Part shown: one piece after another, positions 1 to 9,029 of the stretch
Layout of the letters: each line of letters begins with the position of its first letter
How positions within the stretch are numbered: the first letter of the stretch is position 1
NCBI GenBank assembly: GCA_024400195.1
Contig: JAKSNC010000009.1
Span: 1-64,000, forward strand
DNA from: Bacteroidales bacterium
Lineage (GTDB): Bacteria; Bacteroidota; Bacteroidia; Bacteroidales; F082
DNA: 64,000 nucleotides
Reading direction: 5' to 3'
Notes under the pieces: generated by a model
What the model saw: the letters and a program-made list of their open reading frames with translations, nothing else
Told to the model about the DNA's origin: nothing
Databases searched by the model: none
Made by a program: the position numbers and the translations under genes

Positions 1-67
1 CATCGAAATGACATACAATATAATTATCATTGTAAGAAATCAAAACAGCTTCTAACTGTAGTCTTCT

Positions 68-1057
68 TTACAAAACTTCTAAACCGATTAGTTTTGAATA
101 ATTTATAAAAACGACTGCCGCAAACAGCAAGTCGGTCGCAATTTCCAATATGAATATCTTTTTGGAATAACCCGTAAGCATCGCCAGAACAGCTGATACG
201 ACAAGCATCGTCAATCCGTTTGCAACAAATTCACCTTCCATAAAAGTGATTATTATTGAAAAAACGAACAAAATCATTATTATCGACAGGTTTTTGTTCT
301 TTTTGACTGAATTATCATTCGATTTTATCGCAAAGCACACAATAACAAAAATTGCGGCGGCAATGGAAGTCATAATAGTTTCCGCTTTGCCGAGAGGCGC
401 GAAATTGAAGAAAATGTCATTGATAATCAAATTGTAATTGTATGAAACAGTTTCGTAATCGCAAAATATGTAATAACACGAAAAAATCAGAAGATACGGT
501 ACTGTGAATCCGATAATCGGAATCAGGATGAAGTTTGTTTTAAAGAATCCGAAGATAAGCAGGGCTATCATTATGAAAGGCACCAAAAAGGCCGTTGTCG
601 GCATAATCATTGATGCAATTGAGAGAATGATGCTGCTGTTCAAGATGTATGGTTCTGGTTTTTCCGTCTTATAAATCTGAAAAATGATGAATATCGACGA
701 CATTATCAACGGGCATGCAAATAAGAACGGACTGAACGAAGTCGTTGTTGGATTGGCACACACGGTCACGACGAAGAAAAAAGCCCCGAGAGCACTGTTT
801 TTCGGTATGAACAGGTTTGCCGATAGAAACGCGTTGAAGAGTATCGCCGTGATGGTGAAAACAACAAACGCGACAACCTTCAACATTGTGTATGAAACGC
901 TGCAGATATTGTAAATGAAGTCGTAAAGAATCGCTCCCTTGTAAGGTTCAACGATGTCGATTTGGCCGATAAAAGTCGGAAGCCAGAGCAATATCGAGAT
1001 AGCGATGATAGCTAAATACTGCAATAAGTAGTCTTGTCGGAAAAAACGTATCATCAA
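68..1057 (-). CDS. Multi-pass inner-membrane protein of unknown function
   Basis: A 329-residue protein made almost entirely of hydrophobic stretches separated by short loops. I count roughly eight to ten likely transmembrane helices, starting around residue 12 and ending near 325. I see no catalytic motif, signal peptidase site or soluble domain. Its start codon overlaps the purD stop by 4 bp, so it is probably translated as the last visible gene of a GT4-purD-membrane protein operon. I recall lineage-specific membrane proteins of this kind (possibly DUF6427) near purD in other Bacteroidota, but that is unverified memory. The coupling to purD says nothing clear about function. The coding call is secure; the function is unknown. 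Confidence 0.8.
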   Translation of the reverse strand: MMIRFFRQDYLLQYLAIIAISILLWLPTFIGQIDIVEPYKGAILYDFIYNICSVSYTMLKVVAFVVFTITAILFNAFLSANLFIPKNSALGAFFFVVTVCANPTTTSFSPFLFACPLIMSSIFIIFQIYKTEKPEPYILNSSIILSIASMIMPTTAFLVPFIMIALLIFGFFKTNFILIPIIGFTVPYLLIFSCYYIFCDYETVSYNYNLIINDIFFNFAPLGKAETIMTSIAAAIFVIVCFAIKSNDNSVKKNKNLSIIMILFVFSIIITFMEGEFVANGLTMLVVSAVLAMLTGYSKKIFILEIATDLLFAAVVFINYSKLIGLEVL

Positions 1058-2334
1058 ATATTGATTAGGTCGAGTCCGATGTCGTGTCTAAAAGCCGCTC
1101 CGTCAAAATTTATTTTTTCAATTTCGTTATAGGCTTTGTCTCTTGCTTCATTGATGCTGTCTCCGTGAGCCGTCACTGCGATGACACGTCCGCCTGATGT
1201 AACGATGTTCCCGTCTTGGTTGAATTTGGTACCGGCGTGTGCCACAAAGACATTGTTCAAATGATTAAGACCATTGATAATCTTGCCTTTTTCATAATGT
1301 TCAGGATAACCGCCTGAGACCATCATAACCGTCACAGACGTTTTCGGCGATGTCTTGTACGCCACTTTATCGAGGCAGCCGTCGGCGCAGGCTTCAAGCA
1401 TGAGTGCAAAATCTGCGTCAATACGTGTCATGACGCTTTCCGTTTCTGGGTCGCCCATCCTGACGTTGTATTCAATCACGTAAGGGTTCCCGTTGACGTT
1501 CATCAGTCCGAGGAATATGAAGCCTTTGTATGTAATATTTTCTTTTTCAAGACCTTTAAGAGTTGGTTCTATGATGCGCTCGCGAACTTTTTTTGTAAAA
1601 TCGGCATTGACGAACGGTACCGGCGATACGGCTCCCATTCCTCCTGTGTTAAGGCCTTTGTCGCCATCGCATATACGTTTGTAGTCTTTGGCTTCAGGAA
1701 GTATGACGTAGTGCTTGCCGTCTGTGAGGACGAACATCGACACTTCGATTCCCTTCAAAAACGTCTCGATTACCACCGTTGCCGACGCGTCTCCGAATTT
1801 ACCCGACAGCATGTTGCGAAGCTCGTTTTGAGCTTCCTGCAGGTCGTCTATAATCAGAACGCCTTTACCGGCAGCAAGTCCGTCGGCTTTGAGGACGTAT
1901 GGCGCGTTCATTGTTTCGAGATGGCGTATTCCTTCATCAATATTTGCGGAAGTTACAGTGAAACATGATGCCGTAGGAATGCCGTTGCGTTGCATAAAGT
2001 CCTTCGCAAATGCTTTACTGCCTTCGAGTTGCGCCCCTTTCTTATCAGGCCCGATGACTCTGACGTTTTTCAGTTTGTCATCGTTTCTGAAGAAGTCAAC
2101 GACGCCGTCGACGAGCGGCTGTTCCGGACCGACAACAACCATGTCGATTTTTTTTGAAATCACTATATCTCTGACTGCCTGAAAGTCTGTCGGCGAAACC
2201 GAAATATTTTCACCGACGAGAGCTGTTCCGGCGTTGCCCGGTGCAATGAAGATTTTTTCAACGTTATGACTTTGCGAGAGTTTCCAAGCGATGGCATGTT
2301 CACGTCCGCCGGATCCTAAAACAAGAATGTTCAT
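1054..2334 (-). CDS. purD: Phosphoribosylamine-glycine ligase (GAR synthetase)
   Basis: Catalyses ATP-dependent ligation of glycine to 5-phosphoribosylamine, the second step of de novo purine synthesis in the cytosol. At 426 residues it has the normal family length. The N-terminus MNILVLGSGGREHAIAWKL is the classic PurD nucleotide-fold opening. The ATP-grasp region carries VLKADGLAAGKGVLI (about residues 146-160), GLNTGGMGAVSPVP (about 228-241) and EYNVRMGDPETE (about 287-298), which supply nucleotide and metal ligands. The start overlaps the stop of the upstream glycosyltransferase gene by 4 bp, and the stop overlaps the next membrane protein gene by 4 bp, so the three are probably translationally coupled. 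Nothing is truncated or unusual. Confidence 0.97.
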   Translation of the reverse strand: MNILVLGSGGREHAIAWKLSQSHNVEKIFIAPGNAGTALVGENISVSPTDFQAVRDIVISKKIDMVVVGPEQPLVDGVVDFFRNDDKLKNVRVIGPDKKGAQLEGSKAFAKDFMQRNGIPTASCFTVTSANIDEGIRHLETMNAPYVLKADGLAAGKGVLIIDDLQEAQNELRNMLSGKFGDASATVVIETFLKGIEVSMFVLTDGKHYVILPEAKDYKRICDGDKGLNTGGMGAVSPVPFVNADFTKKVRERIIEPTLKGLEKENITYKGFIFLGLMNVNGNPYVIEYNVRMGDPETESVMTRIDADFALMLEACADGCLDKVAYKTSPKTSVTVMMVSGGYPEHYEKGKIINGLNHLNNVFVAHAGTKFNQDGNIVTSGGRVIAVTAHGDSINEARDKAYNEIEKINFDGAAFRHDIGLDLINI

Positions 2335-3467
2335 TTCTTTGGATTGTGTTTTAATGCGTTTTCAATTACTTTCCAGATGCCGTCAGCGGCTTTGTCCCAC
2401 GAAAAATCGTCCTTGCGTTTATAACCTGCTTCAATTAGTTTTTCGCGCAAATCGCCGTCAAGGATTTTGAGCAAGGCATCGGCAATGTCGTCAACGTCGA
2501 AAGGATTGACAAGAAGAGCCGCATTGCCTGCTATTTCAGGCATTGATGTCACATTCGACGTTATGACAGGCGTGCCGCAGCGAAAGGCTTCCACGATAGG
2601 TATTCCGAAACCTTCAAAATAAGACACATAGACGGAGGCCAAAGCCGTCGCCGTCACACGGTGTAAGTCGTCTGATGACAGATGTCCACAGAAAACGACA
2701 TCGTCCTTATGCGTCATTTTGTCGAAAGCCTCACGGATCGGCTCTGTCCACCAACGTTTTTCTCCAACGATGAGAAGCTTTATGTCCGACGCGCTTTTGT
2801 CTTTGAACTTGTCGAAAGCCGGAAACAATCTTGCGAGATTTTTACGAGGATGCAGTGAACCGACGAACATGAAATAAGGCTTCCCATTTGTAAATCGTTC
2901 TCTTACAATTGCTTTATCATTTTCGTCAATCGGCAGAAATTTTTCGTTCGCGCCATTATAAACAACGTTTATTTTGTCGGGATTTACGCCGTAACACTCG
3001 CAGATGTCTTTTTTTGAGAACTCCGAAACGGTTATTATTCTGTCCGCCCGATGTGCGAATTTCGGAAAGAATTTCTTATAGTGCCAAAGTGCAAGACGCG
3101 GCATATCTTTCGGAAAATGTTCGAAATTCAGGTCGTGAAAGACGGCAATCTCTTTAGTTTTTGTGCGTAGGCTGAGATATCCGTCCATCGATAAGAAGAT
3201 GTCGGGCTTGATTTTTTTCAAGGCCCTCGTCATGGAAATCTCAAAATACCAGATGTAGAGAAAGGGATGTCGGGCTTGTGGAAAAATCACTACGGGATGG
3301 ACGTTTTTTGCGAAGATGAACGTCGGGTCGGGTTCGCGGTCGAAGATGAAGAAGAACTCGTCATCGGGATGTGATGCGACAATACGGCGCAGGGTCTCGT
3401 ATGTAACCCACCCGATACCTTCAAGTCGGTTTTTTAAAAGGAGCCTCGTATTTACGGCTATCTTCAT
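2331..3467 (-). CDS. GT4-type glycosyltransferase
   Basis: A retaining, GT-B fold glycosyltransferase of 378 residues, probably using a nucleotide sugar to build a surface glycan or lipopolysaccharide. The C-terminal half holds the family signature: FMFVGSLHPRKNLARL (about 199-214) is the hinge region before the donor-binding domain, and YFEGFGIPIVEAFRCGTPV (about 283-301) contains the E-x7-E donor motif, followed by TSMPEIAGNAALLVNP. The N-terminal half (KIAVNTRLLLKNRLEGIGWV) is the usual acceptor-side domain. There is no transmembrane segment, so it acts at the cytoplasmic face. It sits first in a coupled cluster with purD, which looks like a chromosomal arrangement rather than a shared pathway. 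The exact sugar and acceptor cannot be read from the sequence. Confidence 0.9.
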   Translation of the reverse strand: MKIAVNTRLLLKNRLEGIGWVTYETLRRIVASHPDDEFFFIFDREPDPTFIFAKNVHPVVIFPQARHPFLYIWYFEISMTRALKKIKPDIFLSMDGYLSLRTKTKEIAVFHDLNFEHFPKDMPRLALWHYKKFFPKFAHRADRIITVSEFSKKDICECYGVNPDKINVVYNGANEKFLPIDENDKAIVRERFTNGKPYFMFVGSLHPRKNLARLFPAFDKFKDKSASDIKLLIVGEKRWWTEPIREAFDKMTHKDDVVFCGHLSSDDLHRVTATALASVYVSYFEGFGIPIVEAFRCGTPVITSNVTSMPEIAGNAALLVNPFDVDDIADALLKILDGDLREKLIEAGYKRKDDFSWDKAADGIWKVIENALKHNPKK

Positions 3468-3515
3468 ACCGTAGGGATTATCAACGGATTTTTTCTGATT
3501 AGATTTGCCAGAACC

Positions 3516-4766
3516 TTAGTCGATTTGCTCTAATTTGGTATTGCTGTTCGACCATTTGTCAAGATTGACGAGCAGGTTGAATCGCAGTGTGCCTTCAAGC
3601 GGATTGGTTCCCGATGTCGATGTGTTGTTGACCGGAACGAGGTATGAGACATCAAGACCGAACACGTTGTATCTGAGGCCGGCTCCGAATGTGAGGTAAC
3701 GTCTGTTACCCTTCATTTTGGCTTCGTGGAAGAAACCGGCGCGTAACGAGAATATTTTTTCGTACCAATATTCTGCACCGACACCGATTGTTATCTCCTT
3801 TAATTCCTCGCTGAATCCGTCTGGTGCGTCATAGAATGACTGAAACATACCCTGAACCATTGACACGTCGTCGTCTTTACCGGCATAGATTATCTTGTGA
3901 CCGCCGTCATCAAGTGAATCTTGGGTACCAGCTGCGTTTTTGAGGTAGATAGGCGGAGTCGGGACAAGCAGTTTGTTGAAATCAAGTGAGATGGCTAATG
4001 AGTTATAGTCATCGAAATTCATCTTCAACGACGGGCCGATTCTCAGGTTTGTCGGGATAAAGTCTTTCTTTATGTTGTTTTTGTTGTAATTCATCTTGGC
4101 ACCGATATTGGTTACAGCGACACCCCAGCTGAATGTGGCGTCCATACCGTTAAACCATTCGACAGGTCTTTGATAATAGACACCGAGGTCGGCGGCCACC
4201 GAGATGGCTGGTTTTGAACCGTCGCTGACGCCCTGAGTGAGGTTTGAATAGATGAACCTTGCGGATATAGCTGCCGATATGTATTCGCCGAGTTTGCGTG
4301 AATAAGCGGCATCAACAAGCCATTCGTTAGGTTTATATGTTCCGAGGGAAACACCTTGCTCGTCAGTAAAGTTTACTTCGCCAAGGCTGAAATAACGCAA
4401 CGACATGGCCACTGTTGAACGCGGGCTGACACGCTTCGACAATGCGAGATACGCTATGTTCATGTCGGGAATGAGTTTGCGCAACCACGGGCTGTATGCC
4501 AAACCAACGGAGAAATCTTCCTCAATAAACGCGTATTTGGCGGCATTCCAATGCATAGAATAAACGTCCGGAGATGTCGAAACACCGCAGTCTCCCAAAC
4601 CTGCCGAACGCGCGTCCGGTGCTATGATGAGAAACGGCACCGCAGTCGAAATTACGTTATATTCAAGACTTTGACCAGTGTGTCCTTGTACATCTGTACC
4701 CTGAGCAGATACTGTAAATGCCGACAAAACGGCAGCAATTAGTGTAAAAAATTTAATTTTATTCAT
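3516..4766 (-). CDS. porV: Type IX secretion outer-membrane protein PorV
   Basis: A 416-residue outer-membrane beta-barrel protein of the PorV/LptO family. In the T9SS, PorV binds the C-terminal signal of cargo leaving the translocon and delivers it to the PorU sortase. A signal peptide is clear (MNKIKFFTLIAAVLSAFTVSAQ). The mature N-terminus contains the diagnostic segment VPFLIIAPDARSAGLGDCGV (about residues 43-62), followed by alternating amphipathic strands that run to the end. The length fits PorV. It differs from the PorQ/PorP families by the APDARSAGMG-like motif. It lies 66 bp downstream of aroA, with its own -7 element at 4793-4800. Its partner porU is also in this window at 17288-20647, not adjacent. 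Confidence 0.9.
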   Translation of the reverse strand: MNKIKFFTLIAAVLSAFTVSAQGTDVQGHTGQSLEYNVISTAVPFLIIAPDARSAGLGDCGVSTSPDVYSMHWNAAKYAFIEEDFSVGLAYSPWLRKLIPDMNIAYLALSKRVSPRSTVAMSLRYFSLGEVNFTDEQGVSLGTYKPNEWLVDAAYSRKLGEYISAAISARFIYSNLTQGVSDGSKPAISVAADLGVYYQRPVEWFNGMDATFSWGVAVTNIGAKMNYNKNNIKKDFIPTNLRIGPSLKMNFDDYNSLAISLDFNKLLVPTPPIYLKNAAGTQDSLDDGGHKIIYAGKDDDVSMVQGMFQSFYDAPDGFSEELKEITIGVGAEYWYEKIFSLRAGFFHEAKMKGNRRYLTFGAGLRYNVFGLDVSYLVPVNNTSTSGTNPLEGTLRFNLLVNLDKWSNSNTKLEQID

Positions 4767-4792
4767 AATAAATATGGTAAATGAAATGAACG

Positions 4793-4800
4793 CAAAGTTA
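4793..4800 (-). promoter_or_regulatory. Putative porV promoter -7 element (TAACTTTG)
   Basis: On the minus strand TAACTTTG matches the Bacteroidota -7 consensus TAnnTTTG and lies 27 bp before the porV ATG. No convincing TTTG -33 box is found 18-22 bp upstream, so the call rests on the -7 element and position. Confidence 0.5.
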
Positions 4801-4832
4801 ACGATTATTTGTGTATAAATATTGTATTTGTG

Positions 4833-6017
4833 CTAAAATATATTTGCAATATATCTTCTATATTCCGCGAATGCCTCGAAGTCTCTCCAAAAATCTGGAT
4901 AAGATTTCCCGACGGACTCTTTTCCCTCAATTTTTGTATCTTTTGATGACAATGTCAGTGGTGCGAAAGCCATGGCGATTCTGTGGTCATTGAAGCTTTT
5001 TAGTGTCGTGCCTTCCGGAATTACGAGTGTTGAAGGCCTTATCGTGACTTCCGACTCCCCCACTTCAATGTCGGCTCCAATCGTTTTTAATTGCGAAACG
5101 ACACTTGTCACTCTGTCCGATTCCTTTAAAATGAGGTTTTCAAGGCCTGTCAGGTGTGCGTCTATGCCGAGCGCGGCACATGTCACCGCAAACGCTGGAA
5201 ACAAATCAGGATGATTGGAAAAATCAAAACTGATATGCTGCAAAGCTGACTTTTTTGAATATCTCAGGACGATGCCGTCATCAACAAACGAAGTCTCAAC
5301 GCCGGTTTTTTTGAAAAGTTCGGCTGCAATTGAATCACCCTGCAAAGAATCTCTACATAAACATTCAAGTTTTACTTTAATGTTTTTAAATCGTTCGTCA
5401 GAACACGTCACGGCAATTATTTCGTACCAAAAAGCCGCCGCACTCCAGTCGGATTCGATTCTTATCTTTTTTGTGGAATATCTTGATTTTGGTACTATAA
5501 TAGTCTCATTATCAATAATAATATCAATATCTTGCCTTCTCATCATCGACACGGTCATATCAATGTACGGCATTGATGCTTTTTTTTTGCCGAGATGCAG
5601 AATCAGACCGTTTTTGAAGAGTGGTGCCGCGAGCAGCAACGCCGATGCGAACTGACTCGTCTGCGATGTATCGACAGAACATTCGCCGCCCTCGGCTCCG
5701 ATATTACATAACGTTTCCTTCAAGGCTCCGATGGGACGCCGGCTTAGTCTCTCACTGCATTTGAAATCAGCCGAAATACCAAAAAGCATTACCGCCGGAT
5801 GCAGGAACCTCCACACGCTGCCGGCATCTCCACAGTTGATTGTCAATGTTTTATTTGGTAAATGTTTTGCCTTTTTCAAATCGCATACGGCCTTCGCCAA
5901 AAGAGCGGTGTCTTCCGAATTTGAAATGTTTTCTATCTCGATTCCGTCAGAATAACAACTCATCATCAGTGCCCGTTGACTCTCACTTTTACTTCCCGGT
6001 AATCTTACACTAAACAT
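4833..6017 (-). CDS. aroA: 3-phosphoshikimate 1-carboxyvinyltransferase (EPSP synthase)
   Basis: Transfers the enolpyruvyl group of PEP to shikimate-3-phosphate, the sixth step of the shikimate pathway. At 394 residues it is somewhat shorter than the usual 420-450. Conserved segments are LPGSKSESQRALMMS (about 5-19; PEP/shikimate phosphate binding), NCGDAGSVWRFLHPA (about 61-75; the counterpart of the NAGTAMRPL segment), RLSRRPIGAL (about 90-99), DLFPAFAVTCAALG (about 271-284; the PDxxP motif), LKESDRVTSV (about 297-306) and FNDHRIAMAFAP (about 342-353). It is the last gene of the porX-tsaE-aroB-aroA operon, 6 bp after aroB. The family assignment is firm; the altered NAGT region may affect glyphosate sensitivity, which is inference only. 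Confidence 0.95.
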   Translation of the reverse strand: MFSVRLPGSKSESQRALMMSCYSDGIEIENISNSEDTALLAKAVCDLKKAKHLPNKTLTINCGDAGSVWRFLHPAVMLFGISADFKCSERLSRRPIGALKETLCNIGAEGGECSVDTSQTSQFASALLLAAPLFKNGLILHLGKKKASMPYIDMTVSMMRRQDIDIIIDNETIIVPKSRYSTKKIRIESDWSAAAFWYEIIAVTCSDERFKNIKVKLECLCRDSLQGDSIAAELFKKTGVETSFVDDGIVLRYSKKSALQHISFDFSNHPDLFPAFAVTCAALGIDAHLTGLENLILKESDRVTSVVSQLKTIGADIEVGESEVTIRPSTLVIPEGTTLKSFNDHRIAMAFAPLTLSSKDTKIEGKESVGKSYPDFWRDFEAFAEYRRYIANIF

Positions 6018-6023
6018 TGATTT

Positions 6024-6989
6024 TCAATAAATATAACGTTCAATGTCACTAAATGGAATATGGAGGTCGAAGATTGGTTTTTCGATGTCGCCGAGAAGAA
6101 CAAACATAGCCCTGCCGTTTTTGTTCTTCTTGTCCTGATGTATCTTCCCGATTATCTTGGCAATCTCGTCATTATCGACGTGTTCCGAGAAACCATTTGA
6201 TTTATAGGCTTTTTCGTATTTCTTTATCACCTCTTCCGACAATCCTAATATATCGTGCGATATCCGCAGGGCGCAAAGCATACCGAATGCGACGCATTCT
6301 CCGTGTGTCGTTTCAACTCCTTCTTCAATCCTGACGGCTTCCAAAGCATGTCCGACGGTGTGCCCGAAATTGAGAATCTTCCTGATTCTGTGATCCTTCG
6401 CGTCACGACTTACAATTTTCTTCTTTATGCTGATGGCTTTTTCGATATAGTCGGAATAATTATCAGCATTGACATTCAGCATGTTTTTATCTGCGATGAG
6501 TCCGTATTTGAGCATTTCGCCTATGCCGGAGCGTATATTGCGTTCGTCGAGTGTCGAGAGCCAGAGTTTGTTTACGATGACTTCTTTTGGGAAATTGACA
6601 ACGCCGATTTTGTTCTTTATTCCTTTGAAGTTGATTCCGTTTTTTCCACCTACGGCGGCATCGACCATGGCAAGCAGCGTCGTCGGGACGTTGATAAAGT
6701 CGATTCCGCGTTGGTAGCACGATGCCGCAAAACCTCCGATGTCGCAAATAACTCCGCCGCCGAAATTGATTAACAATGAGTTGCTGTCGGCTTCGTGTTT
6801 GACGAGCGTCCTCCAAATCTTTTCTACCGTGCGCAACGTCTTACACTCCTCTCCTCCTTTGATAACTATGTCGATTGTTTTTTTTAAGCCATAGTAACGT
6901 ACAAATTCCGGTAGCCATAAAGCGGCCACCTTTTTATCGCACAGAATGAAAATCTTGTCGTATCTTGAAAATTTCATATTGATTATCAA
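6024..6989 (-). CDS. aroB: 3-dehydroquinate synthase
   Basis: Converts DAHP to 3-dehydroquinate using NAD+ and a divalent metal, the second shikimate pathway step. Key segments are INFGGGVICDIGGFAAS (about 74-90; nucleotide binding), YQRGIDFINVPTTLLAMVD (about 92-110), AAVGGKNGINF, GIGEMLKYGLI (metal-ligand Glu), NFGHTVGHALE (two metal/substrate His) and THGECVAFGM. At 321 residues it is about 30 shorter than typical because the first strand and hairpin of the N-terminal domain are missing; the protein opens directly at KIFILCDKKVAALW. An internal ATG at 6977 is an equally plausible start. It overlaps tsaE by 4 bp and precedes aroA by 6 bp. All catalytic residues I can identify are present, so it should be active. 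Confidence 0.95.
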   Translation of the reverse strand: MIINMKFSRYDKIFILCDKKVAALWLPEFVRYYGLKKTIDIVIKGGEECKTLRTVEKIWRTLVKHEADSNSLLINFGGGVICDIGGFAASCYQRGIDFINVPTTLLAMVDAAVGGKNGINFKGIKNKIGVVNFPKEVIVNKLWLSTLDERNIRSGIGEMLKYGLIADKNMLNVNADNYSDYIEKAISIKKKIVSRDAKDHRIRKILNFGHTVGHALEAVRIEEGVETTHGECVAFGMLCALRISHDILGLSEEVIKKYEKAYKSNGFSEHVDNDEIAKIIGKIHQDKKNKNGRAMFVLLGDIEKPIFDLHIPFSDIERYIY

Positions 6990-7411
6990 TTTTTTATATC
7001 AATATCAATAAGCCTTTCCGTTTCTTTTTCTCCGAGGGCGATTTCCACTTTTACGAACTCGTCGGGCATGAGATTCTCGATCATCTGAGGCCATTCGAGC
7101 AGACAGATGTGCCCGCTGTAAAAATAGTCTTCGTAACCAATGTCGAAGACCTCTTCAAGTTTCTTAATCCTATAGAAATCAAAATGATAGATAGGTTTGC
7201 TATCTGCGTCTTTATATTCGTTGACGAGTGCGAAGGTTGGGCTGTTGACTTCGTCTTTTACGCCAAAAAGGTGGCAGATTTTTTTTATCAAAGTCGTTTT
7301 TCCGGCTCCCATCGGACCGAAAAAAGCCACGATTTTTACTTTTTTTGTCAGTTCGACGATGTCTTGTGCGACTTGCGACAAGTCATCAACCGATGATATT
7401 TTGTAATGCAT
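6986..7411 (-). CDS. tsaE: tRNA threonylcarbamoyladenosine biosynthesis ATPase TsaE
   Basis: A 141-residue P-loop ATPase that supports the TsaB-TsaD complex in making the t6A modification of ANN-decoding tRNAs. The Walker A motif is FFGPMGAGKTTLIKKIC (about residues 30-46), followed by the family segment VNSPTFALVNEY (about 56-67) and YHFDFYRI (about 75-82). The end, ICLLEWPQ, matches the conserved EW region. The length is normal. It lies 3 bp downstream of porX and overlaps aroB by 4 bp. As far as I recall, the porX-tsaE adjacency is common in Bacteroidota, which supports both calls. Confidence 0.95.
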   Translation of the reverse strand: MHYKISSVDDLSQVAQDIVELTKKVKIVAFFGPMGAGKTTLIKKICHLFGVKDEVNSPTFALVNEYKDADSKPIYHFDFYRIKKLEEVFDIGYEDYFYSGHICLLEWPQMIENLMPDEFVKVEIALGEKETERLIDIDIKN

Positions 7412-7414
7412 TTT

Positions 7415-8971
7415 TTACTTTGATGTTAAGTGGATTGCCGGAATCAGCATTTCCGACATGGAGATTCCGCCGTGTTGAAATGTATTCCGGTAATAACCGA
7501 CGTAATAATTGTAATTATTTGGATAAGCGAAGAAATCGGAGTCGCCGGCGAAGACGTACGATGTGCTGACGTTGATTCTCGGCAGGAAAATCGTTTCAGG
7601 GTCGCGTATCTCGAAAACTTCTTTTGGATTGTATTTCAAGCTTCTTCCGTACTTATACCGGAGGTTCGTGTTGACTTCTCTGTCGCCGAGAATCTTTATC
7701 GGGTTCTTAACCCACACCGAGCCGTGGTCAGTCGAGACGACCATGTCCGCGCCCTTTTCGGCGATGAATTTCATCATATCGAATAACGACGAATGCTCGA
7801 ACCACGACAGCATAAGCGACCTGTAGGCTTCCTCATCGGAGGCGAGTTCCCTTATAATCTCCATCTCGGTACGCGCGTGCGAAAGCATATCGACGAAGTT
7901 ATAGACGATGACGTTGAGTTTGTAGTTCATCAGGTTTGACATCTGTTCGAGAAGTTTTTTTCCGGAGGCGACATTGAGCACTTTATTATAAGAATATTTG
8001 ATGTTTTTCCCAAAACGGCGCAGCTGTTCTCCGAGAAGCTGTTCCTCAAACTGATTTTTCGTGCCTTCGTCTTCTTCGTCGATCCAATATTGCGGGAATC
8101 GTTCCCGTATGTCGGAAGGCATCAGTCCGGCGAAGATGGAGTTTCGTGCGTATTGTGTAGATGTAGGCAGAATGCTGCAGTAGATGTCGTCCGTCACGAC
8201 GTGGAAATATTTTTCGATAAGAGGCTGAATCGCCTTCCACTGGTCGTAGCGCAGATTGTCAATCATTATGAAGAAGACGGGTTTATCGTTGCTGTCGATG
8301 AGTGGTAAAACCTTATCGCGAACAAGAGTGTGAGACATCGTCGGTTTGCTGTTCGACCTTCCCTGAATCCAATCGACGTAGTTTCGTTCGATGAAGCGTG
8401 TAAACAACGTGTTTGCCTCGTTTTTCTGCGATGCGAGTATCTCTTTTATGCTTTGGTCTGACGACTTTTCAAGTTCGAGTTCCCATCTGACGAGGTTTTT
8501 GTAAATCAGACACCACTGCGCAAAGTCGGGATTGTTGTTTATATCGATGCCTATCTGACGAAATTCCTGCTGATATTTTGAAGTTGACTTTTCGTTTGAA
8601 AGTTTTTGATTATCAAGTATTCTCTTTAATGAAAGAAGAATCTGGTTCGGGTTGACCGGTTTTATGAGGTAATCGGCGATATTGCTTCCGATTGCATCTT
8701 CCATGATGCGTTCCTCTTCGCTCTTGGTAATCATCACGATGGGAAGATTTGGAAAATCGCGTTTTATCATTTCGAGTGCCTCAACACCTGAAATCCCCGG
8801 CATCTGTTCGTCGAGAAAAACTATATCGAAATGCTTTTCCTTGGCGAGTCGCACAGCATCGGAGCCGTTATCGACGGTTTCAACGTCATAACCTTTGTTT
8901 TGAAGAAATAGAATATGCGGCCTGAGAATGTCAATCTCGTCATCCGCCCAAAGAATAGTAGGTCTGTACAT
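7415..8971 (-). CDS. porX: PorX: T9SS response regulator with PglZ-type phosphohydrolase domain
   Basis: A 518-residue two-domain regulator. Residues about 1-120 form a receiver domain with the acidic pair in WADDEID, the phospho-acceptor Asp54 in IVFLDEQMPG, and the conserved Lys104 in LIKPVNP. After a helical linker (about 120-200), the C-terminal half is a PglZ/alkaline-phosphatase-superfamily domain with FIMIDNLRYDQW, a Thr-rich nucleophile region (ILPTSTQYARN) and the metal-binding motif VVSTDHGS. PorX is the response regulator paired with the PorY kinase that controls T9SS genes; structural work on it has pointed to nucleotide or oligonucleotide phosphodiesterase activity. The gene leads a tight operon with tsaE, aroB and aroA. 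No DNA-binding domain is visible, as expected for PorX. Confidence 0.93.
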   Translation of the reverse strand: MYRPTILWADDEIDILRPHILFLQNKGYDVETVDNGSDAVRLAKEKHFDIVFLDEQMPGISGVEALEMIKRDFPNLPIVMITKSEEERIMEDAIGSNIADYLIKPVNPNQILLSLKRILDNQKLSNEKSTSKYQQEFRQIGIDINNNPDFAQWCLIYKNLVRWELELEKSSDQSIKEILASQKNEANTLFTRFIERNYVDWIQGRSNSKPTMSHTLVRDKVLPLIDSNDKPVFFIMIDNLRYDQWKAIQPLIEKYFHVVTDDIYCSILPTSTQYARNSIFAGLMPSDIRERFPQYWIDEEDEGTKNQFEEQLLGEQLRRFGKNIKYSYNKVLNVASGKKLLEQMSNLMNYKLNVIVYNFVDMLSHARTEMEIIRELASDEEAYRSLMLSWFEHSSLFDMMKFIAEKGADMVVSTDHGSVWVKNPIKILGDREVNTNLRYKYGRSLKYNPKEVFEIRDPETIFLPRINVSTSYVFAGDSDFFAYPNNYNYYVGYYRNTFQHGGISMSEMLIPAIHLTSK

Positions 8972-9029
8972 AAATTTTATTGTTGTTTGTGGTTACGAAA
9001 CGGCTTTTTTGTTTTTTTATTGTGAAAAA

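Noticed and set aside
1..67. ATG on the minus strand at positions 1-3
   Set aside because: The window ends at this point, so there is no sequence to support a gene.
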